A DNA stretch of 64,000 nucleotides from Candidatus Nitrotoga sp. HW29 (GTDB lineage: Bacteria; Pseudomonadota; Gammaproteobacteria; Burkholderiales; Gallionellaceae), in NCBI RefSeq assembly GCF_924101635.2, contig NZ_CAKMAA020000006.1, positions 62,001 through 126,000 on the forward strand. The letters run 5' to 3'. The notes beneath the pieces were generated by a model. It ran no database searches. It was not told the DNA's origin and worked only from the letters and a program-made list of their open reading frames with translations. Position numbers and translations under genes: made by a program. Shown one piece after another: positions 1 through 9,300 of this stretch. How positions within the stretch are numbered: position 1 is the first letter of the stretch; each line of letters begins with the position of its first letter.

Positions 1-1
1 C

Positions 2-772
2 GAGTTATTGTTCGGTGAGCTGGACGGCCACAATATTGTGTTTTTGCCTCGTCATGGTCGCGGACATAGAGTTCCGCCGACCGAAATCAATTTTCACGCC
101 AATATCGACGTGCTGAAGCGGGTAGGGGTGACTGATGTCATTTCAGTTAGTGCCGTTGGTTCCTTGCGCGAGGACTTGCCGCCGGGTACGTTCGTGATTG
201 TTGATCAATTTATTGATCGTACTTTTGCGCGTAATAAGTCTTTTTTTGGTACGGGATTGGTGGCGCATGTTTCCATGGCACATCCTGTTTGCAAAAGGCT
301 GGGCGATCATATTGAAAGGGCCGCGAGAGAGGCAAATATCCCTGTTGTTCGTGGCGGGACCTATCTGGTTATGGAAGGGCCGCAGTTTTCCAGTCTGGCT
401 GAGTCGAATCTTTATCGTACCTGGGGGTGTGATGTCATTGGCATGACCAACATGCCAGAGGCCAAGCTCGCCCGCGAGGCAGAGTTGTGTTACGCCACCG
501 TGGCGATGGTGACTGACTATGACTGTTGGCATCCCGACCATGAGCATGTCACGGTCGGGCAGATCATCAAGATGCTCACCGAAAATGCGGATAAGGCGAA
601 AACGCTGGTAACGCACGTTGTTCCGAAAGTGCGCACTGATGCGCTGGCTGATGTCTGTAGCTGTCGCTCGACATTGGAATTCGCGCTCATTACTGCACCG
701 GAAGCGCGTGATGCAGCCATGATTGAAAAGCTGGATGCGATTGCGGGTCGGGTGTTGAAGGGTAAGTCATGA
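2..772 (+). CDS. mtnP: S-methyl-5'-thioadenosine phosphorylase, 5' end outside window
   Basis: Cleaves methylthioadenosine with phosphate to adenine and methylthioribose-1-phosphate. The frame is open at the left edge, so the N-terminus (roughly the first 30-40 residues with the nucleotide-binding GGSG loop) is missing. Visible family signatures are the phosphate-binding FLPRHGRGH, INFHANI, the substrate loop GPQFSSLAES and the C-terminal VTDYDCW, all characteristic of MTAP rather than purine nucleoside phosphorylase. The stop overlaps the next start as ATGA, so it is translationally coupled to the aldolase gene. It heads a salvage operon with apt (uses the released adenine) and mtnA (uses the released sugar phosphate). 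Confidence 0.95.
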   Translation, partial: ELLFGELDGHNIVFLPRHGRGHRVPPTEINFHANIDVLKRVGVTDVISVSAVGSLREDLPPGTFVIVDQFIDRTFARNKSFFGTGLVAHVSMAHPVCKRLGDHIERAAREANIPVVRGGTYLVMEGPQFSSLAESNLYRTWGCDVIGMTNMPEAKLAREAELCYATVAMVTDYDCWHPDHEHVTVGQIIKMLTENADKAKTLVTHVVPKVRTDALADVCSCRSTLEFALITAPEARDAAMIEKLDAIAGRVLKGKS

Positions 773-1416
773 CGCCATCCGGTGAAGATGGCCTGCGCCT
801 GGAGTTACTGGATGTGTCCCAGCGTTTGCTCGATCTGGGTTTGAATCGCGGTACTTCCGGCAATGCTGCCGTGCGTTGCGGTGATGGCATATTAATTACA
901 CCGTCTGCGATGGCGGTGGCGGATATGACACCCGCAGACATGGTACGCATGGATTTGAATGGCAATGCCCTGTGCGGTGGCAAGCCTACCAGCGAGTGGC
1001 GCTTCCACTGTGACATTTTGGCCAGCCGTCCTGACGTGGGCGCTGTCATTCATACGCATTCAGCATTTGCCACCACGTTGGCCTGTTTGCGCAAGGATGT
1101 TCCGGCTGTGCATTACATGATTGCCGCAGCGGGCGGCAATACGATTCGTTGCACACCCTATGCGTTGTTTGGCGAACAAACGCTTTCAGACTATGCATTG
1201 TCCGCGCTGGAGGGCCGAAAAGCGTGCTTGCTCGCTAACCACGGCATGATTGCATTGGGCTCTGATTTAACCGATGCGTTGATGGTAGCCATCGAGGTTG
1301 AATTTTTGTGCGAATTGTACTGGCGCGCTTTGCAGGCAGGTGAGCCACACATTCTTACGCCGCAACAAATGCACGACGTGCAAGAAAAATTCGTCGATTA
1401 CAAAAAATGCACCTAA
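769..1416 (+). CDS. Class II aldolase (fuculose-phosphate aldolase family), probable methylthioribulose-1-phosphate aldolase
   Basis: 215 aa. The zinc-dependent class II aldolase/adducin fold is shown by GTSGN (28-32), Glu76 in SEWRFH, the zinc ligands His95 and His97 in IHTHSAF, and His158 in LANHGM. In the canonical methionine salvage pathway this position would hold MtnB dehydratase. The sequence looks more like a fuculose-phosphate aldolase, and no mtnC or mtnD follows. Known DHAP shunts use such an aldolase (Ald2) to split 5-methylthioribulose-1-phosphate into DHAP and methylthioacetaldehyde. The genes on either side supply exactly that substrate. The reaction is inferred from context. 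MtnB-type dehydration is the alternative. Confidence 0.85.
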   Translation: MTPSGEDGLRLELLDVSQRLLDLGLNRGTSGNAAVRCGDGILITPSAMAVADMTPADMVRMDLNGNALCGGKPTSEWRFHCDILASRPDVGAVIHTHSAFATTLACLRKDVPAVHYMIAAAGGNTIRCTPYALFGEQTLSDYALSALEGRKACLLANHGMIALGSDLTDALMVAIEVEFLCELYWRALQAGEPHILTPQQMHDVQEKFVDYKKCT

Positions 1417-1430
1417 CAACCTGAAGATCT

Positions 1431-1958
1431 ATGCCTATCAAATCTCTTATCCGCACCATCCCGAACTATCCTAAGCCGAATATCATGTTTCGCGACATCA
1501 CGTCCCTCCTTAAGGATCCGATTGGTTTCAGGGTCACCATAAACGAGTTGGTGCGTCGCTATGCCGATATGGAAATCGACAAGGTGATGGGTATCGAAGC
1601 GCGTGGTTTTATAGTAGGCGCAGCGCTGGCTTATGCCTTGGGTAAAGGTTTTGTGCCGATTCGTAAAAAAGGTAAGTTGCCCGCAGAAACGATAGGGCAC
1701 GACTACGAATTGGAATATGGTACTGACCGTATCGAAATTCATGCGGATGCGATTTCTCCGGGCGAGAGGGTATTGCTTGTGGATGATCTAATTGCTACCG
1801 GCGGTACGGCGGAGGCGGCCACCATACTGATCGAGAAGATTGGCGGCAAAATTGTTGAATGCTGTTTTGTCATCGATCTGCCCGATATCGGTGGACGTAA
1901 GCGTTTGGAAAAAAAAGGCTACAACGTGTTTGCGCTGTGCGAATTTGAGGGGGACTGA
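1431..1958 (+). CDS. apt: Adenine phosphoribosyltransferase
   Basis: 175 aa, full length for the family. Converts adenine and PRPP to AMP in the cytoplasm. The PRPP-binding loop [13 protein letters not shown] lies at 114-126, and GIEARGF (54-60) and the N-terminal [14 protein letters not shown] are typical of Apt. It begins 14 bp after the aldolase stop, behind a GAAGA ribosome site. Between mtnP and mtnA its evident role is to recapture adenine released from methylthioadenosine. Confidence 0.96.
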   Translation: MPIKSLIRTIPNYPKPNIMFRDITSLLKDPIGFRVTINELVRRYADMEIDKVMGIEARGFIVGAALAYALGKGFVPIRKKGKLPAETIGHDYELEYGTDRIEIHADAISPGERVLLVDDLIATGGTAEAATILIEKIGGKIVECCFVIDLPDIGGRKRLEKKGYNVFALCEFEGD

Positions 1959-1989
1959 ATGCCTGGTCAATTGTTCTTGAGGCGTCAAG

Positions 1990-3027
1990 ATGAAAGTTGA
2001 AACGCTGCGTTGGTCGGATGGTGTGTTGGAAATGATAGATCAGCGCATTTTGCCTGCAACGTTTGTGTACTTGCAATTCGATTCTGCCGCTGCTGTGGCC
2101 GAAGGCATCCGCAGCATGGTTGTGCGTGGTGCTCCAGCCATCGGCGTGGCAGCAGCCTACGGCGTGGCGCTGGAGGCATATCGTTTACGCGCTGTTTCTG
2201 ATGAATCTTTCCAACGTGGCATGAATGAAGGATTTAATACGCTTGCTCAAAGCAGGCCGACTGCGGTCAACTTGTTTTGGGCGTTAGCCCGCATGAAACG
2301 GGTATGGCAAAATGTATCGAATGAATCCAACATGCAAGTAGCGATGCGTTTGTTGGCCGAGGCGCATGAGATTTTTTCCGAAGACATTTGCATTAATCGC
2401 GCTCTGGGATCGTACGGTGCCGAGTTGTTGCGGGATGGCGCACGTGTATTGACTCATTGTAATGCTGGAGCGCTGGCCACCGCTGGACATGGTACTGCGT
2501 TGGGTGTTGTTCGATCCGCCGTGGAAGCAGGAAAAAAAATTTCGGTGATTGCTGACGAAACTCGCCCTTTCTTGCAAGGTGCGCGCCTGACTGCATGGGA
2601 GATGGTGCAGGAAAAAATTCCGGTGACCCTCATTACTGATAACATGGCCGGTCTTATGATGAGTCGTAGCGAGGTGGATGCCGTAGTGGTCGGTACGGAT
2701 CGCGTAGCCGCGAATGGCGATGTTGCCAACAAAATTGGCACCTATATGGTTGCCGTGCTGGCACAACGCCACCACATTCCTTTCTATGTGGCCTGCCCGC
2801 TTTCCACGATAGACATGTCTATCGAAAGCGGTGTGGATATCCCCATCGAAGAACGCCATGCGGACGAGGTAAAAGGCTTTCGGGACTTCCGCTGGGCTGC
2901 GGAGGGCGTGCAGATACGCAACCCTTCGTTTGATATTACGCCTGCTGAATTGGTTACAGCGCTGATTACCGAAAAGGGAGTGATTTACCAGCCTGATGCA
3001 GGGAAACTGCGCGCGCTATTCAATTGA
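1990..3027 (+). CDS. mtnA: Methylthioribose-1-phosphate isomerase
   Basis: 345 aa, typical length. Interconverts methylthioribose-1-phosphate and methylthioribulose-1-phosphate. It has VRGAPAIG (45-52), the catalytic cysteine Cys157 in THCNAGALATAG and the catalytic acid Asp237 in VVGTDRVAANGD, which separate it from eIF2B-like relatives. A GAGG motif about 9 bp upstream supports the ATG. It is the last gene of the mtnP-aldolase-apt-mtnA run, 31 bp after apt, and is followed by an AT-rich gap with a new promoter. Confidence 0.95.
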   Translation: MKVETLRWSDGVLEMIDQRILPATFVYLQFDSAAAVAEGIRSMVVRGAPAIGVAAAYGVALEAYRLRAVSDESFQRGMNEGFNTLAQSRPTAVNLFWALARMKRVWQNVSNESNMQVAMRLLAEAHEIFSEDICINRALGSYGAELLRDGARVLTHCNAGALATAGHGTALGVVRSAVEAGKKISVIADETRPFLQGARLTAWEMVQEKIPVTLITDNMAGLMMSRSEVDAVVVGTDRVAANGDVANKIGTYMVAVLAQRHHIPFYVACPLSTIDMSIESGVDIPIEERHADEVKGFRDFRWAAEGVQIRNPSFDITPAELVTALITEKGVIYQPDAGKLRALFN

Positions 3028-3186
3028 TGAAAAATTAAGTTTTTTTAGTGCATCTGCGCTACGTCATTTGCATTAACTATGTAGTAATTGTCAGTGTGAA
3101 TTTAGATTGTTTATCTTAAAAATAAAACTTGTTTTTTATTTCACACTTGAACATTTTTTGCTTGCTACAGGTATGTAAATTAACTC

Positions 3187-3216
3187 TTGACAATTATTGT
3201 CCGCGAACTATATTAA
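3187..3216 (+). promoter_or_regulatory. Predicted sigma70 promoter for the first Sel1-repeat gene
   Basis: A perfect -35 TTGACA (3187-3192) is followed after 18 bp by TATTAA (3211-3216), in an AT-rich segment about 80 bp upstream of the Sel1-repeat start. A shifted TATATT -10 with a 16-bp spacer is also possible. Read directly from sequence; not tested. Confidence 0.5.
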
Positions 3217-3293
3217 AATAACTTACTCAAACCAAGTTGGGAAGGTAGTGCGTGCGGCAGCATTTTCTATAACGTAATAACGATCGGGTCAAT

Positions 3294-3965
3294 ATGAGAA
3301 TAATTGTACAGTTTGTGACCTTGCTTTTAACATTTAGTGGCTATGTTTCAGCAGGAGAAGTGTCGACCGCAACAAATAATTTGGAGCAAGTGCAAAAGCA
3401 AGCAGAGGCCGGAGACGTTAGCGCTCAGACCCGCCTAGGGTGGGTATATGCCAACGGCATCGGTGTGACCGTAGATGGCGACAAGGCCGTGGAATGGTAT
3501 CAAAAAGCAGCAGCTCAAGGGTACCCCAAGGCCCAGTTTGAACTCGGAGCAATGTATGGCAGTGGGGAAGCTGTGGCTAACGTAGCTAAAGACCCGATCA
3601 AGGCCGTAGAGTGGTATCAAAAAGCAGCAGCCCAAGGTTACCCCAAGGCTCAGTTTGAGCTTGGATCGATTTATCTTACAGGCGAAGGCGTAAAGAAAGA
3701 TCCTGCCAAGGCTGTGGAATGGTATCAAAAAGCGGCAGCGCAGGGTCTTGCCCAAGCGCAGACCAGTCTTGGATGGATGTACCAGAATGGTAAGGGTGTG
3801 GCAAAGGATGGTGTATTGGCTTATGCATGGCATAACCTGGCTGTTGCACATGGTAATGACAATGCGAAAAAATTACGCGACTTAACTAATTTGAATTCTG
3901 TCCAACGCGCTGAAGCAAAACGACTGTCTGAAAATTGGAAGCCGGGACAAATATTGAGCCGGTAA
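3294..3965 (+). CDS. Exported Sel1-like repeat protein
   Basis: 223 aa. An N-terminal signal peptide ends near SAG at about residue 21. At least three tandem Sel1-like repeats follow, each with the pattern A-x-LG-x-x-Y-x-x-G-x-G-V-x-K-D-x-x-KAVEWYQKAAAQG, then a C-terminal capping helix with WKPGQ. Such alpha/alpha repeats mediate protein-protein contacts in the periplasm or secretory pathway. No enzymatic motif is visible, so the partner is unknown. The WYQKAAAQG repeat DNA is nearly identical between units, which implies recent internal duplication. It has its own promoter, and a paralogue follows at 4332. Confidence 0.85.
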   Translation: MRIIVQFVTLLLTFSGYVSAGEVSTATNNLEQVQKQAEAGDVSAQTRLGWVYANGIGVTVDGDKAVEWYQKAAAQGYPKAQFELGAMYGSGEAVANVAKDPIKAVEWYQKAAAQGYPKAQFELGSIYLTGEGVKKDPAKAVEWYQKAAAQGLAQAQTSLGWMYQNGKGVAKDGVLAYAWHNLAVAHGNDNAKKLRDLTNLNSVQRAEAKRLSENWKPGQILSR

Positions 3966-4009
3966 GAGAATTGATTGGTGAGATGATGGTAACGCTGGAT
4001 TAACTATCC

Positions 4010-4110
4010 AAGAAAGCGCTGATTAATTTGCGTTTCATAATTCACACGGTTAGAAACCAACTGATTACATAAGAAACTCCGCGAAATTTTGAATTAATCA
4101 GCGTCTCCTT
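4010..4110. repeat. MITE-like element with terminal inverted repeats
   Basis: The arms CGCTGATTAATT (4017-4028) and AATTAATCAGCG (4092-4103) are perfect 12-bp inverted repeats. They extend imperfectly outward to AAG/CTT, giving a 101-bp AT-rich unit with no coding capacity. It sits in the gap between the two Sel1-repeat genes. The size and the 20-bp imperfect ends resemble a nonautonomous derivative of a small IS, but no clear target-site duplication is visible. Confidence 0.45.
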
Positions 4111-4331
4111 GACTTTAACTTCATCTTCCATTCGAGTTACATGAAAGCTATATCGCCAGTTAATTTTATGCTATGCGTGGAAATTACTTCAGGCGTGAAA
4201 TACTATAGAGATGTTGGTGGATAATCTACGTTTATGTTTTAACGTAAAACTATAGTTATTTGATTGGATAATCGTTTTCCATTAAACATTTCGCCAGTTG
4301 GCGGATATGATGAATTTGAATGAGGTCTAAA

Positions 4332-5258
4332 ATGTCATTGGTACATATTTATATGCGCATTACGGGAAAAGTGCTCTTTACATTGTTGCTTACTGTTGCG
4401 GTGAGTGCATATGGTCAGTCAATGTCACAATCAATAAATCAGGAGGCAGAAGAGAATCTTGCGCAATTGAGAGTGTATGCAGAATCTGGTGATGCAAACG
4501 CACAGTATGATTTAGCGTGGATGTACGATACCGGTGGGGATAATAAAATCTTGGCCAAGGATACACGCAAGGCCGCAGAATGGTACGAGAAAGCTGCAGC
4601 ACAGGGTCATGCCAAGGCACAAGCTGGTCTTGGGCTGTTGTATGTCAACGGCGACGGTGTACCTAAGGATTATGTCAAGGCTGTAGAGTGGCTGCAGAAG
4701 GCATCGACACAGGGAGATGCCGACGCGCAGTTAAATCTCGGTTGGTTGTATCGCGACAGCAAAGGTATACCAAATGATCCCGCCAAGGCCTTTGAATGGT
4801 GGCAGAATGCGGCAGAGCGGGGATTTGCCCACGCGCAATTCGTTCTGGGAGTGATGTACAACAAAGGTGAAGTTGTACCGAGGAATGTTGCTAAAACACT
4901 TGAGCTGTGGCAGAAGGCCGTGATGCAGGGATATCCAGACGCACAGTTGAATCTTGGGTCGATGTACTATTTTGGCGAAGGCGTGCCTAAGGATGTTGTC
5001 AAGGCTACTGAGCTATGGCAGAAAGCGGCTGCTCACGGAAATACCGATGCACAGTACAACCTTGCTCTGGCGTACTACTTGGGCAGTGGAGTGCAGAAGG
5101 ACGAGCTACTGTCCTATGTGTGGTCCAATTTGGCTGTCGAATATGGTGGTAATGTAAACGCAAAAGCATTACGTGATTCAATCACGTTAACTCCAGAACA
5201 ACGCAAGATAGCGGAGAAAATGTTTTCGAATTGGCAGATAGGAAAGGTTTATCGTTAG
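4332..5258 (+). CDS. Exported Sel1-like repeat protein (paralogue)
   Basis: 308 aa from the ATG at 4332. That start is chosen because GAGG (4322-4325) sits 6 bp ahead of it, while the in-frame ATG at 4320 has no ribosome site. A signal peptide ends near SAYGQ. Six or so Sel1-like repeats follow (for example TRKAAEWYEKAAAQG, VKAVEWLQKAS, AKAFEWWQNAAERG), then the same C-terminal cap as its neighbour (LSYVWSNLAVEYG, NWQIGKVY). It is a longer and more diverged copy of the upstream gene. Probably a periplasmic scaffold; no catalytic residues are seen. Confidence 0.85.
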   Translation: MSLVHIYMRITGKVLFTLLLTVAVSAYGQSMSQSINQEAEENLAQLRVYAESGDANAQYDLAWMYDTGGDNKILAKDTRKAAEWYEKAAAQGHAKAQAGLGLLYVNGDGVPKDYVKAVEWLQKASTQGDADAQLNLGWLYRDSKGIPNDPAKAFEWWQNAAERGFAHAQFVLGVMYNKGEVVPRNVAKTLELWQKAVMQGYPDAQLNLGSMYYFGEGVPKDVVKATELWQKAAAHGNTDAQYNLALAYYLGSGVQKDELLSYVWSNLAVEYGGNVNAKALRDSITLTPEQRKIAEKMFSNWQIGKVYR

Positions 5259-5274
5259 TGGCTTGATCGGTTGT

Positions 5275-5297
5275 GAGTGCTGGAAATTCCTGCACTC
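5275..5297. terminator. Hairpin between convergent genes
   Basis: GAGTGC-T-GGAA-A-TTCC-T-GCACTC forms a near-perfect 23-nt stem-loop just after the Sel1 gene and before the 3' end of the convergent minus-strand gene. It has no T-run on either strand, so it is not a canonical Rho-independent terminator. It may still stabilise 3' ends. Confidence 0.35.
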
Positions 5298-5388
5298 ATT
5301 GGCTATCAAGTCTGATTTGACGAATATTTATGACGGATCGTCACGTAACTTCATGTGAACAACATAGTTTAAAAAGAGTCTTTATTAC

Positions 5389-5745
5389 TTATCTTTGCAT
5401 ACGGAAAGTCTGCACACTGATAGTTGTTAAAATATTTAACATATTTTTACCCTGCGGTACTGCCCAAAATTGCACCACTTCACCACTGCGTACATCACTA
5501 ATCGCTGCATGCTTTCCATTCACTGTGACTTTTGTACTTAAAGGGTTATATGCATACGTCACTCCCCCAATCACCATTTTGCTCTCGTTTGCGTGGATTT
5601 CACTCACTTGGCCACTTTGTTGAATTAGATTCGCTGGCGTGGCCAAGGTGCTGTTTTCCGACTGGGATGTTTCAAGTAGTACTCTGGCATGTGCCAAGTT
5701 ACTGAAAAAAATGGCTGAAACAAATATCGTAACGAGCTGCCTCAT
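5389..5745 (-). CDS. Small exported protein, possible PilY2-like pilus accessory
   Basis: 118 aa. A strong AGGAG site sits 6 bp before the ATG. The signal peptide ends at about residue 20 (NLAHA). The mature part has a short low-complexity stretch and then a compact beta-rich region (SGQVSEIHANESKMVIGGV, VTVNG, GEVVQFW), similar in style to the small periplasmic PilY2 protein encoded beside pilY1 and pilE in Pseudomonas. It lies 145 bp beyond pilE on the same strand, which supports a role in type IV pilus assembly. The family assignment rests on context and pattern. A generic DUF5666-type exported protein is the alternative. Confidence 0.6.
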   Translation of the reverse strand: MRQLVTIFVSAIFFSNLAHARVLLETSQSENSTLATPANLIQQSGQVSEIHANESKMVIGGVTYAYNPLSTKVTVNGKHAAISDVRSGEVVQFWAVPQGKNMLNILTTISVQTFRMQR

Positions 5746-5890
5746 TATTTATTCTCCTATTGAAAAATCTGCCGCCATCTTAAACGGTACAGTGTGGACG
5801 GCAGTGTGCGTAAATTAATATCCAACACACCTGCGGTGGTTAGACTAAAGTGGATAAATAGCAATTGTTCATATGCAATATGGCTTTTGA

Positions 5891-6379
5891 CTATTTTCCC
5901 CAACACTCGGCTAGCGTGCCACCACTTCCTTGTATTCCGGCATTATCTAGCGTGTAGGTACCGCATGTATCACCAGACATGACTCCAGTGGGTGTCGCGC
6001 TAAGTGTAAATGTCTGGGCTGGCGCTGCATCATATGCTGCAGTGATGTTGTATTTTGCTGTTCCGGTTTTTGGTGAAGTTAGGTATGGCAAAACGATAGC
6101 AGCTCCTGCGCTGGTTTGGTCGTAGCGGTTAGCAGTAGTGTAATTCCGTTCAAAAAACTGAACGCTCTCCAATAGTATAGCGCGCGCCTCCGCCCGGTTT
6201 GCACGTAACACATACTGTGTGTAGCTGGGATAAGCAATCGCAGAAAGAATGCCGATGATCGTCACCGTGACCATCAGTTCGATTAGCGTAAATCCAGGAT
6301 GGCATTTAGGCATTGCCCGCAACGCGAGCTGTACAGGTGTAACCATATTGGTATGTCTGTCAATCTTATGTACTCGCAT
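5891..6379 (-). CDS. pilE: Type IV pilin-like protein PilE
   Basis: 162 aa from the ATG at 6379, chosen for its AGAGGGG ribosome site 3-5 bp upstream. A longer reading that starts inside pilY1 has no such site. The class III signal is cleaved by PilD after HPG, leaving FTLIELMVTVTIIGILSAIA with the Glu5 needed for assembly. This start gives an unusually long 29-residue leader; an internal ATG at 6313 would give a normal 7-residue leader but lacks a ribosome site. Two cysteines near the C-terminus (GDTCGT, AECWGK) form the expected disulfide loop. Last pilin of the fimT-pilV-pilW-pilX-pilY1-pilE cluster. Confidence 0.85.
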   Translation of the reverse strand: MRVHKIDRHTNMVTPVQLALRAMPKCHPGFTLIELMVTVTIIGILSAIAYPSYTQYVLRANRAEARAILLESVQFFERNYTTANRYDQTSAGAAIVLPYLTSPKTGTAKYNITAAYDAAPAQTFTLSATPTGVMSGDTCGTYTLDNAGIQGSGGTLAECWGK

Positions 6380-6392
6380 GGGCCCCTCTTGT

Positions 6393-9300
6393 TTATTGCA
6401 AAATTTCCCGCCAGTTAATGCGACCACCAGACAGGGAACCGAAATTAATATTTGACGTACTTAGTATGCCGTTGGTCAGTGAGGCAATACCAAGCCCGAC
6501 TGAACTACCTACGGCTCCCTTGATAAAAGTTGTACCCCCGATGGCGGCGCCGATCTTAATTCCACCGATGCCCGCATCTGTACTATTAAAAACACCATCC
6601 TTATTACCGTCAAACACCAGCAAACTAGGCTGAGCTCCGGTCAGACTATCCACAGCCATCAACCAACCCGTCCCCCCGGAATCACATGCTACCGTGGAAG
6701 GAATCAGGGTATTAAAGAAAAACTTATCGTTCTCCAGTTTAGGAACACCAGTCAGACGCTCCCCTGAAGCAGGAAGATCGAGGCGCCATCCTTTTTGTGT
6801 TGCCCAATCTATAATCGCACCTGATATCGTACGCTTTCCAAGTGGATCAAGCAGGGTACGCACTTCTAATGTGCTCGCCAGCACCGTACCAGAACTACTA
6901 TCGCGTATACCGTATATCGTTTGCGTGGCGGTACTCGTGTTGTCTGTTAGCTCCAGATATTTGCCCGTCCCAAATAACACCATGTTACCGCCTGATGGAT
7001 GTGAGAATATTGCGGGGGGGGTCGTAATCGGCTTGGTTGTCCCACTACTGAACAAGAGTGAGGCGACGGGGGTGGAGGGGGTGCTGATATCGAACCGCCA
7101 CATATTACCCAGTAGATCGCCCGCGTAGGCAACATCTACCATGCCATCGCCATCACTATCGTAAGGCACGGGTGTTGACAAACCGTTGTCAGGCCCGCCA
7201 TCTGCCACCACTTTAAAGTAATCGCCCGAAGTAACCCAACTGCCATCAATCCCTTTTTCAATGTTCAGCAGATACAACGCCGCTTTACCATTCGTGCTGT
7301 TGTAACCATTGCCGACGATTGCTGCCCAATTGCCGTTTTGCAGCTTGACGATCTGCTTGGCCTGACTATTACCCGAGTCCTGTGGTGGCAGGTTATACGC
7401 GTAGCCCATATCCGTGTCATCGGCATCAGTAAATTCCCATAGCAATAAATCTGCCGCATTGCCAGCACTGAAGGTGGGGGCAGACAAGCTGGGCAGATTG
7501 GGATTGGTGATATCGAGCGCAAAATAACCTTTGCCGCCGCTGTTCATATTGCCGATTAACACGGTGCGCCACTTGTCTACGCTACTGCCTGTCAGTGATG
7601 GCAAATACACATCGGCTGACATGGGTGTGCCATCTACCATGTAGCGATGGTTCTGGTTGTAGGTTTGAGCAGTGAGTTGGCTCAGGGAGCCAAACATTTT
7701 CGAGGGTACATAGGCAATCACCTCATTCCCCCCTGTGGAAACCGGGTTTCCGCTGCTATCGAGTTGTGCATCGAAGCCATGCAGCATACCGTCGTTTGCT
7801 CCTACGTATACCACTGGTTTACGGTTCAAATATCTTGCACGAAAAGCAGCATAGCCAGGGTAATCAACATCCGAATAACCGGCTTTGGGTGCACCCACAT
7901 AAAGCGGACCGGAGTTGACGATATCGCCAAGGACGCTGCCACTTTCCGATGACGCGTTGCGAACACGGAACTGTCCTGATGAGGTACCTTCGTTGGTTGC
8001 GTCACCACGCAGATAATTTAGGCGAGCCGAACCGAGTTCATCGTTGACACCCAAATTGTTAGTGTTGAGCAAGGTTTGCTGGCTAGTGAGAGAACCAAAC
8101 GTCAGATTTGCCCATTCGAAACTCACCCCGTCAGCGGCTCCCTTGGTCAAAATGATCCGGCTAGCGGGTGCCATAGCATCGAGTTTGGGTGCAGCATTCC
8201 ATTTTTCCGTCAGAGTCACCGTACCACTGCTGGTGTTGAGGCGGAGCGAGACCAGTTGCCCACTCCAATCTGCCGTTTGAAATTTAGCCTGAAATATATA
8301 ATTGTCGATCTGAAGATTTGCTGTGTTGGTCGCAACCGCAGCTGCGGATCCGGATTTCGCAAGAATATCGGTGAAGATTGTGCTGAATGTGGCATCCAGC
8401 GAGTCAAGGTCGCTTGCAAAAAAAGCAAAGCCCGTGCCGCCAGCCACTGCCATTTGATTGAGTGGATTGGGTGGATTGCTGATGAAATAATTGTTGGTAA
8501 ATTCTGGCAAAGCAAAACCAATGACGTAAGTTTCGACTGGACGCGTACCGCTGTTCAAATTTGTTACTGCGGTAACTGCATTTACCACCTCACTTGCCGA
8601 AAATGGCTGGCCAGTGTCATAAGTAACGGCCCCGCCGGACGCGGTTCGGCTAGGTAATCCATTAGTCAATAATACGGCGAAATCGTGGCCACACGCAGCG
8701 ATTGGTGCCGCCTGCGCCCCGCCTTGAGACGAACCAAAGTTCGTGGTGGCACCATTAAAATAATCCTTGGCTGTCCTGAATGTTCCGGTAAGGGGAGACA
8801 AACCCGCATTTATCAGGGGCGCGTTAGGATTAGTAGGTGTGTTTCCCCCTGATATGGCGGTAGGATTGTCGTTCCAAATGCCTCCACTAGTACGGGTGGG
8901 CACAACACTCGTTGCCAGCTTTGCATTAAGCTTACCTGCTTGAACCGTATCCAGGCTTACGATCGGTATATGCAAATAGCCCAAACCTGGGCTGCCATTG
9001 GCGTACCAAGTTGGCCCTAGATCAGCAGATGCTAGTCTTCGGCCAAAGTCGTCAATATTCTGTGCAAAATCACTTTCTGTTGGGCCAAAAGTTCCATTAA
9101 ACAGCAATGTCCCATACCCTGCACCGGGCACGCCTGGTGCAGCATTCGAAATACCTGTTTTGGTACGGTAGCAAGCATAGTTTGTATGGTCACCCGGAAA
9201 GGTGGGCGTGGTCGCTCCTACCGAGCTTGAATAACAAAAACTGTTACCTTGCGGCGTTGTCGTGTAATAAGGTAGGTTGACGTTGTAATACACGCAATCA

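Noticed and set aside
8076-8657. 193-codon plus-strand frame inside pilY1
   Set aside because: Antisense to conserved PilY1 coding sequence, with no family features.
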